Shown: positions 33,160 to 42,936, counted from the stretch's first letter. The stretch: DNA of 64,000 nucleotides from Lentisphaerae bacterium GWF2_49_21 (GCA_001804805.1 MHBH01000052.1:29419-93418), one strand, 5' to 3'. The notes: a model not told the origin generated them from the letters alone. Made by a program: numbers and translations.

Positions 33160-34533
33160 ATGATCAGAAATCTATTATTGATAGCAATCATCTTGGCAAT
33201 TGCTGCCGGCTGCGGAAAGAAAAGTGATTCAAAGAGTTCGTCAAAGGATAATATTGGAGCAGATGGCAAAACCGGTAACAAGACATCGGATAAAGGTTCA
33301 TCTGATGGAAAATCTGATATTTCAAAACTGGACAATACAAAAAAGAAGGAAGAGGATCCAAAGTTCCAAAAACCGGTTTTCCAACTCAAAGATTGGAAAA
33401 GCGACGTTAAAAAACCTGAAGTTTCAGACGACGCATCTAATGTCTCCGTTGAAAAGTTGGATCCTGAAGATGGAGAAGATGGTGACAAGGAAATAAAAGT
33501 TCCTGAAAACTGTATTGCAGCAAGGCTGACAAATAAAAATGAGAAGATAATGTGGACTCCGAAATGGTATTTTGAAGGAGTAGGGGGGATCAAACTTCCT
33601 GGAATAGCAGTTTCCCCTGATTCAAGCGTCCTTGCCATTATCGAAACGACTGGTACTGACAATGGACCGAATGGAAGCAGGATAGTGCTTTTCAATACCT
33701 ATAACTGGCAAATTCTTAAAATTCATGAGTATGAGGAGAATAAGATTACTAAGTTAAGCTTTTTGCCTAATGGAAGCAAAATTGCGTTATGGTCTGAAAA
33801 GCAAAGTTCTATAAAAAAACCATATGAACTTCTCCTGGTTGGAATTGAAAAGGGTGATGTTCAATCAGCATCCAGAGAAATTAAGGCGGATGTCTCCGAT
33901 ATTGTTGCAAATGAAAATTATATTCTGGTGAAGGGTGCTGATGAGAATTACATATATTGTTTTGACTCTGCCAATCTTTCCAAGTCCGCAAAAAAGATAA
34001 AGAGTTTGAACATGCAGGGTGTGTTTGCACTTTCCCCTGACAAGGAGCGTGTCGTCTTGGCTGGAGAGAAATACTTGGAAATATTCGAATGTTCAGGCAT
34101 GGATCTGATCAGCAAGATCAGCTTTGATGCCAGCTATGCACCTGAAAATGCCATATTTGCAGGCAAAAATGACAGTATTGCAGTATCTGCATACAACAAG
34201 CCCGGTTTTCTTTTCAAAGACGGCCAGAAGAAGCAGTTCTGTGATATTTCAGGGCATGCATTGTCATATAATGGAGATGAAAAAGCTTTGATATTCGAAA
34301 AATATCTTAATAACGAAATATGGCTTGCAGAAGTGCCGGATTTGAGCGATAAGGGACATTTCGTGCCAGCGAAAATAAATCCACGGACACAGGGGACAGC
34401 TCTCTTTGCAGCATATTTGAAGGACAACAGCAGATATGTACTTTTGGACAACTATGGCAATCTTTCCATATATACAAAATACATGAAATCAAACAAGTGG
34501 AAGAAGAAGATAATCTTCAGTTCGAAAAAATAA
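33160..34533 (+). CDS. Lipoprotein with Lys/Asp/Ser-rich linker and beta-propeller-like body
   Basis: The 457-residue protein begins with a lipoprotein signal (LLIAIILAIAAGC), with the lipidated Cys at residue 18. Residues about 20-115 are a low-complexity, charged linker (KSDSKSSSKDN, DKGSSDGKSD). The rest is a repeated pattern of short strands like VSPDSSVLAIIE, LSPDKERVVLAG, which resembles WD40/YncE-type propellers. Family not recognised; probably an envelope scaffold or binding protein. It is divergent from xseB and ends 5 bp from the convergent GH65 gene. Confidence 0.78.
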   Translation: MIRNLLLIAIILAIAAGCGKKSDSKSSSKDNIGADGKTGNKTSDKGSSDGKSDISKLDNTKKKEEDPKFQKPVFQLKDWKSDVKKPEVSDDASNVSVEKLDPEDGEDGDKEIKVPENCIAARLTNKNEKIMWTPKWYFEGVGGIKLPGIAVSPDSSVLAIIETTGTDNGPNGSRIVLFNTYNWQILKIHEYEENKITKLSFLPNGSKIALWSEKQSSIKKPYELLLVGIEKGDVQSASREIKADVSDIVANENYILVKGADENYIYCFDSANLSKSAKKIKSLNMQGVFALSPDKERVVLAGEKYLEIFECSGMDLISKISFDASYAPENAIFAGKNDSIAVSAYNKPGFLFKDGQKKQFCDISGHALSYNGDEKALIFEKYLNNEIWLAEVPDLSDKGHFVPAKINPRTQGTALFAAYLKDNSRYVLLDNYGNLSIYTKYMKSNKWKKKIIFSSKK

Positions 34534-34538
34534 TGGGT

Positions 34539-37475
34539 TTATTTTAAATTCGAAAGATATTCAAATATTATCTTAGGATCTGTTTTTTCTATCGATTCCC
34601 TGAGAAAGTCACATTTCCCGAGCTCGGCATGTCCTATCCCGAATGTCATCATTCCTGCTCTTTTGCCAGCCTCAATTCCTGCCGGAGCATCCTCTACGGC
34701 TATGCAATTGCGAGGATTGATACCCATTTTTTTGGCGGCAAGAAGGAAAACTTCCGGATGAGGCTTACTATTTTTTATGTCATTTCCGTCAGCAACAGCA
34801 TCAAAGTAGAATTCATGGAGCCCTGCCTGCCTGAGAAGGGAGGGTGTGTTTTTGCTGCTTGATGCCACTGCAAGCCTGATCCCAGCAATCTTCAATCTGC
34901 TTAGAAATGATTTTACACCAGGAAGAAGCAATTTTTCACCGGACTCATCTACAAGTTCCTTATAAAGTTCATTTTTCTTGTGCATATAATGTTCTATCTG
35001 CTTTTCAGTAAGTTCAATCTGCCCTTCAATCATGATCATCATGGATTCTCTTCTTGATACCCCTCTTAGCAAATCGTTCTTCTTGTCATCAAATTTTATC
35101 TTTAATTCGTCAGCTATCGCCTTCCAGGCGTTATAATGGCAGATTGCACTGTCAACAAGTACGCCGTCAAGATCAAACACCACGCCGAGTGGTTTTCTTG
35201 AAATGCTTATCCTTGCCGGATTTGTTCCTATCTTTACAAGTTTCCCCTCTACAACCATTTCAATTGCAGGACCTTTTGAACAGGTGATTGAAATGCATTT
35301 CCCTGATATCTTCCATCCTGTCTTCCTCCCACGGTAGAAAATGTTGAAAGAAAGAGAGTTCCATTTGTCTGGGATCTGCGGAGAACAGTATATCCTGTCG
35401 GTATCCCATCTTATTCCAGCAAATCCAGATATTACAGATATCCAGGCATTTCCAGCATTGGCGGCGTGGATGCCTTCATACACATTATATGATTCGTTTC
35501 CTATGTCGAGGTTCAATACCTTATCAAAATATTTCAGGGCATCCTTCTTTCTTCCAAGAAGATTTGCAACGTTTGCATGAGTGCCGGCGCTCAGGTTCGA
35601 ATCATGGATAGTCCTCTTCTCATAATAATTCCAGCATCTCTGCATAAGGGCATAGTCATATAAAAAAGGATAAACTGAGAATAGTGCCAGTACATCAGCT
35701 TGTTTCGCAACCTGCAGTTTGGACAATTCCTCTGGGGTGATCTGCCTGAAAAGAGGTCTGGAAGGATCATATTTGGAAAAATCTATCTCAGTAAGAGATA
35801 AAAATGTGTCATTTTGAGCAAGAATATTTCTTTTTTTGTCATAGCATAACTGAATTGAATAGACGATTTTCTTCCAGAAAGCAATTTCCTTTTCTGTGAC
35901 ACCTAATTTTTCTGCCGTAATTCTGTCAGATACTATGGAAAGTGCTTTAAGGATGTTTTCCTTTGCCGAATGGTTGGTATAAGCGTTATTGTCGACGTAT
36001 TCGTGATATTCGTCAGGGCCAATTACATTTTTGATAGAGTAGATTCCTTTTCCCGATTCGCCACGGGATGCCCAGAAACGTGCAATCTCTACAATCATCC
36101 GGCAGATCTTTATCCTTGCCGGAAGCTTCCTGCCAGATACGTTCATATATTGGATTGCGGCATTCGCAACGGCAGAATTGACATGTACTTCAATATTTCC
36201 ACATGGAATATATACAGGTTCCGACATTTCCTTGTCATGCCACCATTCCGGGCAGTTTTCGTCATCGTCGATAGGAGAAGCCTCCCATGGATAGAAAGCC
36301 CCTTTGAATTTCTTCTTCTTTGCCTTGCGCAATGCCCCGGGAAGGGCATTTACGCGGTATTCTACAAGGTTCTGGGCTGTTTCAGGCATCGTCGCCAGAT
36401 AGAAGGGGAAAACGAAATTTTCAGTATCCCAGAAATAATGCCCTGAATAATGTTCTCCGCTTAAGAATTTTGCACCTATGTTCAATCTTGAATCACCTTG
36501 CCTATAAGCTTGGAGGAGCTGGAAAAGATAGAATTTCAGCTTTGAATTTCGTTCAGGATCCCCATCTATTTTCACATTCGCATTCTTCCATAAGCATGAC
36601 CATTCCTTTTTCTGTTCAGATAGAAGATTTTTCCAGCCAAGCTTCTTTGCCGAAAAAAGCTGGGAAAAAGTCCTTTTAGATAGATCGGAATTGCCTGCAT
36701 CATTGTCAAAATCAGTGCAAACAGACAAATATCTGCGAATTTCGCATGATTTATCTTTTGAGGCAGCAAGTTTTATTTTCTTGATTACTTTCTTTCCATT
36801 TAGTTCCGACTTGAAAAATTCCGGTTTTAAAGAGGAATTTATATCATAGGATGTTGCCATAACTGCGCCAAGTTTGCTGGTATTAGTGAGAATTTTGCAA
36901 AAGTGGCCATTTCCTACGTCTCCATGGGAAATGATTTTGTAATGAGTTTGGTTCTGAGTGAGTCCTGCCGGATCAAAAGTATCAATTATTTCAATTTTTC
37001 CCGACCAGTTCAACGGTTTTATTGAAATTCTTGTCGAATATATATGTTTCCTTGGATAGCTCAGGAAAGAATTGAAAGATATGGAAGTACTTTTTCCGGA
37101 AGGAGAGGTCCAGCAAAATGACCTTTCAGACACAGCACATGACATGTCGAGAGTTCTTAAATAATTAGAGACTCTTCCAATCGAAAGATCAAGTTTATCT
37201 CCATCCAAGATGATGTATATAAGCTTAAGAGTAGGGATATTGACCAAGGAGTTGCCAGTGACCGGAGACTTATCGAAATATCCAGCAATGAACTGTTCAG
37301 GATTGCTGCTGATTTTCTCTGAGGAGGGATTTGCCGGGATTCCTTCATAACTTGGTATTCCTTCATCATGATATCCCCTGATGCCAAGGTAGCCGTTCGA
37401 CTGAACAAATATGCTTTCGAGAAAATGGTTTTGATCTTTATTATATTTTTTGGTGTAAAATTTATCATTTCTCAT
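34539..37475 (-). CDS. GH65 disaccharide phosphorylase fused to beta-phosphoglucomutase
   Basis: A 978-residue fusion. Residues about 1-755 are a GH65 enzyme (maltose/kojibiose/trehalose phosphorylase type): NGYLGIRGYHDEG, HYFWDTENFVFPF, and the catalytic acid in GPDEYHEYVDNNAYTN near 480; SAGTHAN and EGIHAANAGNAW are the conserved phosphate-site region. Residues about 758-978 are a HAD-family beta-phosphoglucomutase: VVFDLDGVLVDSA, LLRGVSRRES, SSSKNTP, NSKPHPEVFL, AVEDAPAGIEAG. The first half would split an alpha-glucosyl disaccharide with phosphate to beta-glucose-1-phosphate, and the second would turn this into glucose-6-phosphate. The disaccharide is unknown. No signal peptide is seen, so it acts in the cytoplasm. 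Confidence 0.92.
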   Translation of the reverse strand: MRNDKFYTKKYNKDQNHFLESIFVQSNGYLGIRGYHDEGIPSYEGIPANPSSEKISSNPEQFIAGYFDKSPVTGNSLVNIPTLKLIYIILDGDKLDLSIGRVSNYLRTLDMSCAVSERSFCWTSPSGKSTSISFNSFLSYPRKHIYSTRISIKPLNWSGKIEIIDTFDPAGLTQNQTHYKIISHGDVGNGHFCKILTNTSKLGAVMATSYDINSSLKPEFFKSELNGKKVIKKIKLAASKDKSCEIRRYLSVCTDFDNDAGNSDLSKRTFSQLFSAKKLGWKNLLSEQKKEWSCLWKNANVKIDGDPERNSKLKFYLFQLLQAYRQGDSRLNIGAKFLSGEHYSGHYFWDTENFVFPFYLATMPETAQNLVEYRVNALPGALRKAKKKKFKGAFYPWEASPIDDDENCPEWWHDKEMSEPVYIPCGNIEVHVNSAVANAAIQYMNVSGRKLPARIKICRMIVEIARFWASRGESGKGIYSIKNVIGPDEYHEYVDNNAYTNHSAKENILKALSIVSDRITAEKLGVTEKEIAFWKKIVYSIQLCYDKKRNILAQNDTFLSLTEIDFSKYDPSRPLFRQITPEELSKLQVAKQADVLALFSVYPFLYDYALMQRCWNYYEKRTIHDSNLSAGTHANVANLLGRKKDALKYFDKVLNLDIGNESYNVYEGIHAANAGNAWISVISGFAGIRWDTDRIYCSPQIPDKWNSLSFNIFYRGRKTGWKISGKCISITCSKGPAIEMVVEGKLVKIGTNPARISISRKPLGVVFDLDGVLVDSAICHYNAWKAIADELKIKFDDKKNDLLRGVSRRESMMIMIEGQIELTEKQIEHYMHKKNELYKELVDESGEKLLLPGVKSFLSRLKIAGIRLAVASSSKNTPSLLRQAGLHEFYFDAVADGNDIKNSKPHPEVFLLAAKKMGINPRNCIAVEDAPAGIEAGKRAGMMTFGIGHAELGKCDFLRESIEKTDPKIIFEYLSNLK

Positions 37476-37494
37476 ATGTCACCATCCTGATAAT

Positions 37495-38355
37495 CTAACC
37501 TTCAGTCTTAGCGATTCCAAGTATGACCCCTGCAATTACCAAAGCAGCTCCAGGATAGAACCATAATTGAGGGACTTCCTTGAAAAGAGGAACTGCCATT
37601 AAAGTTGCAAAAACAAATTGTGTAGGAACACTGAAGGATATCAATTGAGGTTTGGCATATTTCAAAAGATACATGACTAATGCATGACCCCCTATAGTTG
37701 GAAGAAGAACAAGACCAACAAGTGCGATTATACTGCGAGTATCTCCGACTTGAATCGATCCATAGATTGAATAAGCGGCAATTGCCTGGACAAATGCAGC
37801 TACAAAAAACACTTCAGTACTGAATACAAAAATATGGAGTCCAGCACGGTATTTTCTACTCAATACAAAGTAGGTGGAACACAATATTGCTGAGAGAAAC
37901 GTTACTGCGATCCCTGCTAAATCAGAACGATTTGCATTAAACTGGAATATTGTCAGCCATATAGTGCCAAAAACTGCCAAGACCACGGCTAACATTTCCC
38001 ATTTATTTAGACGCTCCCCTATCATATAATGGGCTATGAATGGAGTTATAAGAGGCTGGAGTCCTATGAAAAGGCATGCGTTGGCGATACTTGTGTTTTG
38101 AATACCCCAGCACCAGGTCGTGAAATGGGCACCTAGAAAGAAGCCCGCAAGAAGAGTGCCTTTGGTAAAAAACTTGTTCTTGTTTTCCTTCTTGCTTATC
38201 CATATTGCAAAAGGAAGTATTAGGATGGCAGCCCCGAAAACTCGCCAGAATCCGATGCTTGCGGCAGAAATATTACAGTATTTCGTAAGAATTGAAGCGC
38301 TGGAAGTGAGAAGTGTGATTACTATCCACAAAAATATTATATTTGAGCGGGACAC
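37495..38355 (-). CDS. DMT-superfamily EamA transporter
   Basis: The 286-residue membrane protein has ten predicted helices in two EamA halves (SAASIGFWRVFGAAILILPFA, GIQNTSIANACLFIGLQPLITPFIA, and VMYLLKYAKPQLISFSVPTQFVFATL). Such proteins export small metabolites; the substrate cannot be told. It begins 5 bp after the epimerase stop, so it may be part of the UDP-sugar operon and ends 19 bp before the GH65 gene. Confidence 0.85.
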   Translation of the reverse strand: MSRSNIIFLWIVITLLTSSASILTKYCNISAASIGFWRVFGAAILILPFAIWISKKENKNKFFTKGTLLAGFFLGAHFTTWCWGIQNTSIANACLFIGLQPLITPFIAHYMIGERLNKWEMLAVVLAVFGTIWLTIFQFNANRSDLAGIAVTFLSAILCSTYFVLSRKYRAGLHIFVFSTEVFFVAAFVQAIAAYSIYGSIQVGDTRSIIALVGLVLLPTIGGHALVMYLLKYAKPQLISFSVPTQFVFATLMAVPLFKEVPQLWFYPGAALVIAGVILGIAKTEG

Positions 38356-38360
38356 GGATG

Positions 38361-39353
38361 TTATCTGCTTTTTGCTACGAGATTTGTCAAGTCTGAATGT
38401 TTGTTATACCAGTCGATAAATAAGGGAATGCCTTTTATAATGGGGGTTTTAGGATCAAATCCAAGCTTCTGATGGGCTTTCTCAACATCGGCGAAACTCT
38501 CCGGAACATCTCCTGGCTGCATGGGGAGCATCTCTTTTTCAGCTTTTATCCCCATGTGTTTTTCAATAATTTCTATCATGTCCATCAGTTTTTCACTGCG
38601 GTGATTGCCTAGATTGAAAATCTCACATTTGTCCAGATTGGATGCAAACATTGAGGAACAGACTCCATGTACGATGTCATCAATGTATGTGAAGTCACGT
38701 TTCATGTTCCCGAAGTTGAAGACTTTGATTTTCTTGCCGGTCTTGATTGCCTCAACAAATAGCCACATAGCCATGTCCGGACGTCCCCACGGGCCATAAA
38801 CTGTAAAAAACCTGTGTCCTATTGTCTGGAAACCATAAAGATGTGTATAGCAATGAGCCATCAGTTCATTAGCCTTTTTAGAAGCCGCATAGAGGCTTAT
38901 GGGATTGTCCACCCTATCCGACTCGGAGAAAGGTATCTTGGTATTACCACCATAAACACTAGAGCTTGAAGCATATACGAGTCTGGAAATATTGTTGTGC
39001 CTGACCATCTCAAGGATATTCAGGAATGCCAGCATATTGCTGTGTTCATAGGCATGGGGATTTGTCAAAGAATATCTTACTCCTGCCTGAGCGGCGAGAT
39101 GGCACACAACATCCGTGCGATATTCGCAGAAGATCTTCTTGAGTTCTTCAAGGTTTGCAATATCAATACGTTTTTCAACGTAGTTAGGGTTTCTTCTGAG
39201 GATTTCAGATCTGGCCTCTTTGATTGAGGGATGATAATAACTATTGAAATTATCTATGCCGACAACCACATGTCCTTCGGTCAGAAGTTTTTCACTCACA
39301 TGGAAACCGATGAATCCGGCGCTTCCAGTGACTATGATGGCATTTTTTTTCAT
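38361..39353 (-). CDS. NAD-dependent epimerase, UDP-glucuronate 4-epimerase type
   Basis: About 330 residues with an NAD-binding fingerprint VTGSAGFIGFHVSEKLL, the active-site SSSVYGG and SLYAASKKANELM (YXXXK), and RFFTVYGPWGRPDMAMWLF, typical of UDP-glucuronate 4-epimerases. It would make UDP-galacturonate from UDP-glucuronate, or the acetylated equivalents, for surface polysaccharide. I start at the ATG at 39353; the extended ORF overlaps the dehydrogenase. It follows the dehydrogenase stop by 2 bp. Confidence 0.9.
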   Translation of the reverse strand: MKKNAIIVTGSAGFIGFHVSEKLLTEGHVVVGIDNFNSYYHPSIKEARSEILRRNPNYVEKRIDIANLEELKKIFCEYRTDVVCHLAAQAGVRYSLTNPHAYEHSNMLAFLNILEMVRHNNISRLVYASSSSVYGGNTKIPFSESDRVDNPISLYAASKKANELMAHCYTHLYGFQTIGHRFFTVYGPWGRPDMAMWLFVEAIKTGKKIKVFNFGNMKRDFTYIDDIVHGVCSSMFASNLDKCEIFNLGNHRSEKLMDMIEIIEKHMGIKAEKEMLPMQPGDVPESFADVEKAHQKLGFDPKTPIIKGIPLFIDWYNKHSDLTNLVAKSR

Positions 39354-39355
39354 TA

Positions 39356-40660
39356 TTATGCTTTTACGACGTTCCTGCCCTTGGGTACCGCATTCCTGGT
39401 GTCTATCACAAGTTTTGCGAGTTTTGAAATGGCCTTGTGATTTACGCAATCATGGGCAGTGGCTATCAATATGGCATCATATTTCTTGCCCTTGAGGTTT
39501 ACACTTTTTTTGCCGCTATACTGAGGATACTCGCGGGTTCTCGGAACGAGTGGACAGAAAGGATCATGATATTCGACCTTTGCCCCCTTTTCCTCGAGAA
39601 GCTTCCATAACATGAAAGAAGGACTTTCCCTGAGATCGTCGACATTCTTCTTATATGCCACGCCGACGAGAAGGATTTTACTTCCCTTCATTACCATCCC
39701 ACGTGAGTTCATCTCCTCAAGTGTACGCTGAATTACATAATAGGGCATAAATGTGTTTATTTCACCGGCAAGCTCAATGAAACGTGTGGAACAGTTATAT
39801 TCCCGGGCCTTCCATGTCAAGTAGAAAGGATCAATCGGAATACAATGTCCCCCGAGGCCGGGTCCTGGGTAAAAAGGCATGAATCCGAAAGGCTTTGTTT
39901 TCGCAGCTTCAATAACTTCCCATATGTCAATGCCCATCTTGTCGAAAATGACCTTGAGTTCATTCACCATGGCTATGTTCACGGAACGGAAGATATTTTC
40001 AACAAGCTTTGTGGCTTCTGCTGTGGCCGTTGACGATACTGGAACGGTCCTGCATATGATGGTGTCGTACATTGCCTTGGCGATTTTGAGGCTGTCCACG
40101 GTGTCTGCACCTACTACTTTTGGTATTGAAGAAGTGGAGAAATCCTTGTTGTTGGGATCTTCACGCTCCGGAGAAAATGCAACATAGAAATCCCTATTGG
40201 CCTTCAATTTGCTTTTTTTCTCCAGGATGGGACAGAGGACTTCGGTGGTTGTCCCTGGGTATGTGGTCGATTCGAGAGAGAAAAGCTGCCCTTTCCTGAC
40301 ATAAGGTGCTAGAGATTCTGCCGTGGACACGATATAGCTCATATCAGGCTCGCGATTATGCGTCAATGGCGTAGGTACGCAGATGATGATTGCATCGCAT
40401 CCTGAACTCCTCGAAAAGTCATTTGTTGCATCGAAACGGCCTGTCGAATTCATTTTTTTGAGTATCGAAGGATCAATATGTTTGATATATGACTTGGACT
40501 TCTTAAGCATCTTGATCTTTTCCAGGTCCACATCAAATCCAAGCACCCTGAATCCTGCATTTATGAATTCCTTCGTAAGAGGAAGCCCGACATAACCGAG
40601 TCCGACAACTCCTATTTTTGCCTTGCGATCCTGTATTTTCTTCAAAATTTCAGAAACCAT
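39356..40660 (-). CDS. Nucleotide-sugar dehydrogenase (UDP-GlcNAc/UDP-Glc type)
   Basis: The 434-residue enzyme oxidises the C6 alcohol of a UDP-sugar to the acid with NAD. It has the N-terminal Rossmann motif IGVVGLGYVGLPLTKEF, the middle PVSSTATAEATKLVEN, and the catalytic-Cys motif GPGLGGHCIPIDPFYL, followed by KILLVGVAYKKNVDDLRESPS. The LGGHCIPIDP form is more usual in WbpA/WecC-type (UDP-N-acetylhexosamine) dehydrogenases than in Ugd, so the substrate is unsettled. First gene of the pair with the epimerase. Confidence 0.91.
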   Translation of the reverse strand: MVSEILKKIQDRKAKIGVVGLGYVGLPLTKEFINAGFRVLGFDVDLEKIKMLKKSKSYIKHIDPSILKKMNSTGRFDATNDFSRSSGCDAIIICVPTPLTHNREPDMSYIVSTAESLAPYVRKGQLFSLESTTYPGTTTEVLCPILEKKSKLKANRDFYVAFSPEREDPNNKDFSTSSIPKVVGADTVDSLKIAKAMYDTIICRTVPVSSTATAEATKLVENIFRSVNIAMVNELKVIFDKMGIDIWEVIEAAKTKPFGFMPFYPGPGLGGHCIPIDPFYLTWKAREYNCSTRFIELAGEINTFMPYYVIQRTLEEMNSRGMVMKGSKILLVGVAYKKNVDDLRESPSFMLWKLLEEKGAKVEYHDPFCPLVPRTREYPQYSGKKSVNLKGKKYDAILIATAHDCVNHKAISKLAKLVIDTRNAVPKGRNVVKA

Positions 40661-40867
40661 GATATACCTCGTTGTAAGATAAGGATTTTGAATTCAGTCT
40701 AAAACAATAAGAACAAATAATATAATTCCAGATGGGTTTAGATGCAATCCCCATAGCTTCCATCGTTAAAATTCCAAGGATCTTTCTTTTATCGAATTTA
40801 ATTTGACATGTAACTTTATTCGTCCGGTTTGCGTATATATAATATCAAAAGGGGCAGTAAACCACAT

Positions 40868-41458
40868 ATGGAAGAAATTAATACATTAGCTGATTCGGAA
40901 ATTATATGCTTGGTCATTAAGGGTGATACAGAACTATATTCTGAGATAGTCCGGCGTTATCAGAGCAAAATATATGGATGTGCATATGCTATCATGCAGA
41001 ATTCCCATGATGCTTCAGATGTTACACAGGAAGTTTTTGTCCGATTCTACAGGAATATAGAGCAATTTGATACAAGGCGCCCTCTTTCTCCCTATCTCCT
41101 TGCAATAGCAGTCAATTGCACCAGGAATTTATTCAGGGACAGGAAGATGAAGTTTGTTGAAAATGAGGAAGAGAGCAAGGACATCATCGAAGGAATATCT
41201 GACAGCTCCCCAAATCCTATTGAAGCATTATCCATTTCTGAAAAAAGCCAGAGAATCAGGATGATGGTCCATAAGCTGCCGGTTTCCATCCGCGAGATAT
41301 GCGCTCTTTTTTATCTGTCGGAGAAATCATGTTCTGAAGTCGCCAGAATTTTGAATATAAGTGAAAGTTCGGTCAAGACCGGTCTTCACAGGGCCAGGAA
41401 GAAACTGCTGGAAAACTATGTCAAGGACTGGAGTCGGGAAAATGCATATGGACTGTGA
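40868..41458 (+). CDS. ECF-family RNA polymerase sigma factor
   Basis: About 196 residues: region 2 (VRRYQSKIYGCAYAIMQNSHDASDVTQEVFVRFYRN, with the DVTQEVF core) and region 4 (LPVSIREICALFYLSEKSCSEVARILNISESSVKTGLHRARKKL). Region 3 is absent, as in ECF factors. It directs transcription of a special gene set. It overlaps the anti-sigma gene at its 3' end. I start at the ATG at 40868; the ORF extends to a TTG at 40829 and AAGGGG lies between. Confidence 0.92.
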   Translation: MEEINTLADSEIICLVIKGDTELYSEIVRRYQSKIYGCAYAIMQNSHDASDVTQEVFVRFYRNIEQFDTRRPLSPYLLAIAVNCTRNLFRDRKMKFVENEEESKDIIEGISDSSPNPIEALSISEKSQRIRMMVHKLPVSIREICALFYLSEKSCSEVARILNISESSVKTGLHRARKKLLENYVKDWSRENAYGL

Positions 41459-41957
41459 AAAATTTGAAAAACTTATTCCTGACTACGAATGGATCAATGA
41501 AAAGGACAGGAAAGAGTGTGAACAGCATGCTTCCATATGCGGAAAATGTGGAGAGAAGCTTAATGCGGTAGAAATTCTCGGGCAAATTGTTTCCGAAGGA
41601 GATGAAAACATGAAAAATCCAGATTTCACAGGCAAAGTGATGGAACAGATAAAGAGGAAGAAATCATATCCAATATTGCCCTTTATATCTGCGTTCGTAG
41701 TTTTTGAAACCGCAATACTTGTTTTTTTGGATCCCAAGCTGAGAGAGACAGTAAATCTAATGCTTGCTGCCGTAGGTTTTTCAGATGAATATATAGGAGT
41801 AATTGAGGACTTTTTTTCCAGCAGCATACCACTGAGCTATGATCTCAGCCTTTCAGGCTTTTTAAATGTTGAGATGGTGATAGTAACCATTTTGGCCGGG
41901 ATCATCCTTTTCTCTCCGGCGGTTAGGATATTTGACGAAAGAAGGATTCCAAAGTGA
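41442..41957 (+). CDS. Anti-sigma factor with zinc-finger domain and membrane segments
   Basis: About 171 residues. The N-terminal part has a zf-HC2-type motif: MDCEKFEKLIPDY, then CEQHASICGKCGEKLN (H-X3-C-X2-C), which binds and holds the sigma factor. Two hydrophobic stretches (ILPFISAFVVFETAILVFL and VEMVIVTILAGIILF) place it in the membrane. Its overlap with the sigma gene and typical order sigma/anti-sigma support the role. Start ATG at 41442 or 41448. Confidence 0.85.
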   Translation: MHMDCEKFEKLIPDYEWINEKDRKECEQHASICGKCGEKLNAVEILGQIVSEGDENMKNPDFTGKVMEQIKRKKSYPILPFISAFVVFETAILVFLDPKLRETVNLMLAAVGFSDEYIGVIEDFFSSSIPLSYDLSLSGFLNVEMVIVTILAGIILFSPAVRIFDERRIPK

Positions 41958-42541
41958 GCATCAAGAAAATAGCATCAACAATTATTGTGTTATTGTCGGC
42001 GTTCCAGGTTTTTGCACAGCAGGGAGGGCATCCGCATGATCCGAAGATGATCTTCGGTTCCGTAATGTTCATGCTCATGATAGGGTGTATTCTGCTTCTA
42101 GTCAAATCAGGATGCCTTGCCCTTGGTTTGCTTCTTTCGGTGTTAAAGCCGCAAAAAATAATCAGACTGAGTTCCGGACTCAATGGTAGACTTTTGAAAT
42201 CCTTTGTTGCTGGCATATTGGTCCTGATCTCCTATATTCTCCTTCTTGGCATATCACAATTCATTCCAAAGCCTTATGACGGACTGCTCTCCATCCCTGT
42301 AATACTGCTGTTCTTCATACATTTCATATTGGCATTCACCGTAGTCAGTCATTTTACAGGGGAAAAAATAATGGCGAACATCTCCAGCCATAAAACAGGA
42401 TCGACATTTTTTGCCGTCCTATATGGGGGTATTGTAATCCTTTTATGCGGATTCTTTCCTGTTTTAGGAATTATTGTACTTTCCGTAATATATATTACCT
42501 CGCTCGGTGGAACTGCAACCGGGCTTTTCACTAAGAACTGA
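41954..42541 (+). CDS. Hypothetical membrane protein coupled to the sigma/anti-sigma pair
   Basis: The 195-residue protein has an N-terminal signal-like helix (ASTIIVLLSAFQVFAQQGG) followed by a short HPHDPK stretch and four more hydrophobic segments. I do not recognise a family. It starts with GTG inside the GTGA overlap of the anti-sigma stop, so it is very probably translated with that gene and may take part in the sensing of the envelope signal. Confidence 0.72.
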   Translation: MSIKKIASTIIVLLSAFQVFAQQGGHPHDPKMIFGSVMFMLMIGCILLLVKSGCLALGLLLSVLKPQKIIRLSSGLNGRLLKSFVAGILVLISYILLLGISQFIPKPYDGLLSIPVILLFFIHFILAFTVVSHFTGEKIMANISSHKTGSTFFAVLYGGIVILLCGFFPVLGIIVLSVIYITSLGGTATGLFTKN

Positions 42542-42661
42542 TTTACTTCAAAAAGTCCTAGCTTCCCTTGATAAATTTCAGGATAACCATAGATTTCCAA
42601 AATAATTCTTTAGTGAATAAAGAGTTGGGAATTAGAAAATTATCAATGAAAGGAATTACAT

Positions 42662-42883
42662 ATGGAAGCAAAGATTAAAAGAGTTCTTGAAGAATTGAGA
42701 GTACACCTCCAGGCCGATGGAGGAGATATGGAAGTTGTTAAAATTGATGGTAAGAATGTCGATCTGCGACTTAAAGGTGCATGCGGATGCTGCCCTCACG
42801 CGACGATGACCATCAAGGACGGCATTCAGAGAATTCTTAGGGAGAAAATAGACAAGGACATAGTAGTTGAAAGAGTAGAATAA
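42662..42883 (+). CDS. NifU-like C-terminal-domain protein (Fe-S scaffold/carrier)
   Basis: The 73-residue protein is a single NifU C-terminal domain with LRVHLQADGGDMEVVKID and the cluster-binding GACGCCPHATMTIKDGI (Cys-X2-Cys). Such short Nfu-type proteins deliver Fe-S clusters. AAAGGA gives a ribosome-binding site. It is alone and is followed by a stem-loop shared with the convergent PL5 gene. Confidence 0.93.
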   Translation: MEAKIKRVLEELRVHLQADGGDMEVVKIDGKNVDLRLKGACGCCPHATMTIKDGIQRILREKIDKDIVVERVE

Positions 42884-42907
42884 TACTTTCAATCTGATTT
42901 AATTTGG

Positions 42908-42936
42908 AAAAGCCGGAGAAATCCAGCTTTTTATTT
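42908..42936. terminator. Stem-loop terminator between the NifU-like and PL5 genes
   Basis: AAAAGCCGG-AGAAAT-CCAGCTTTT forms a 9-bp stem with one mismatch and is followed by T runs (TTTTTATTTG). It lies at the end of two converging genes and overlaps the last codons of the PL5 frame. Confidence 0.65.
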
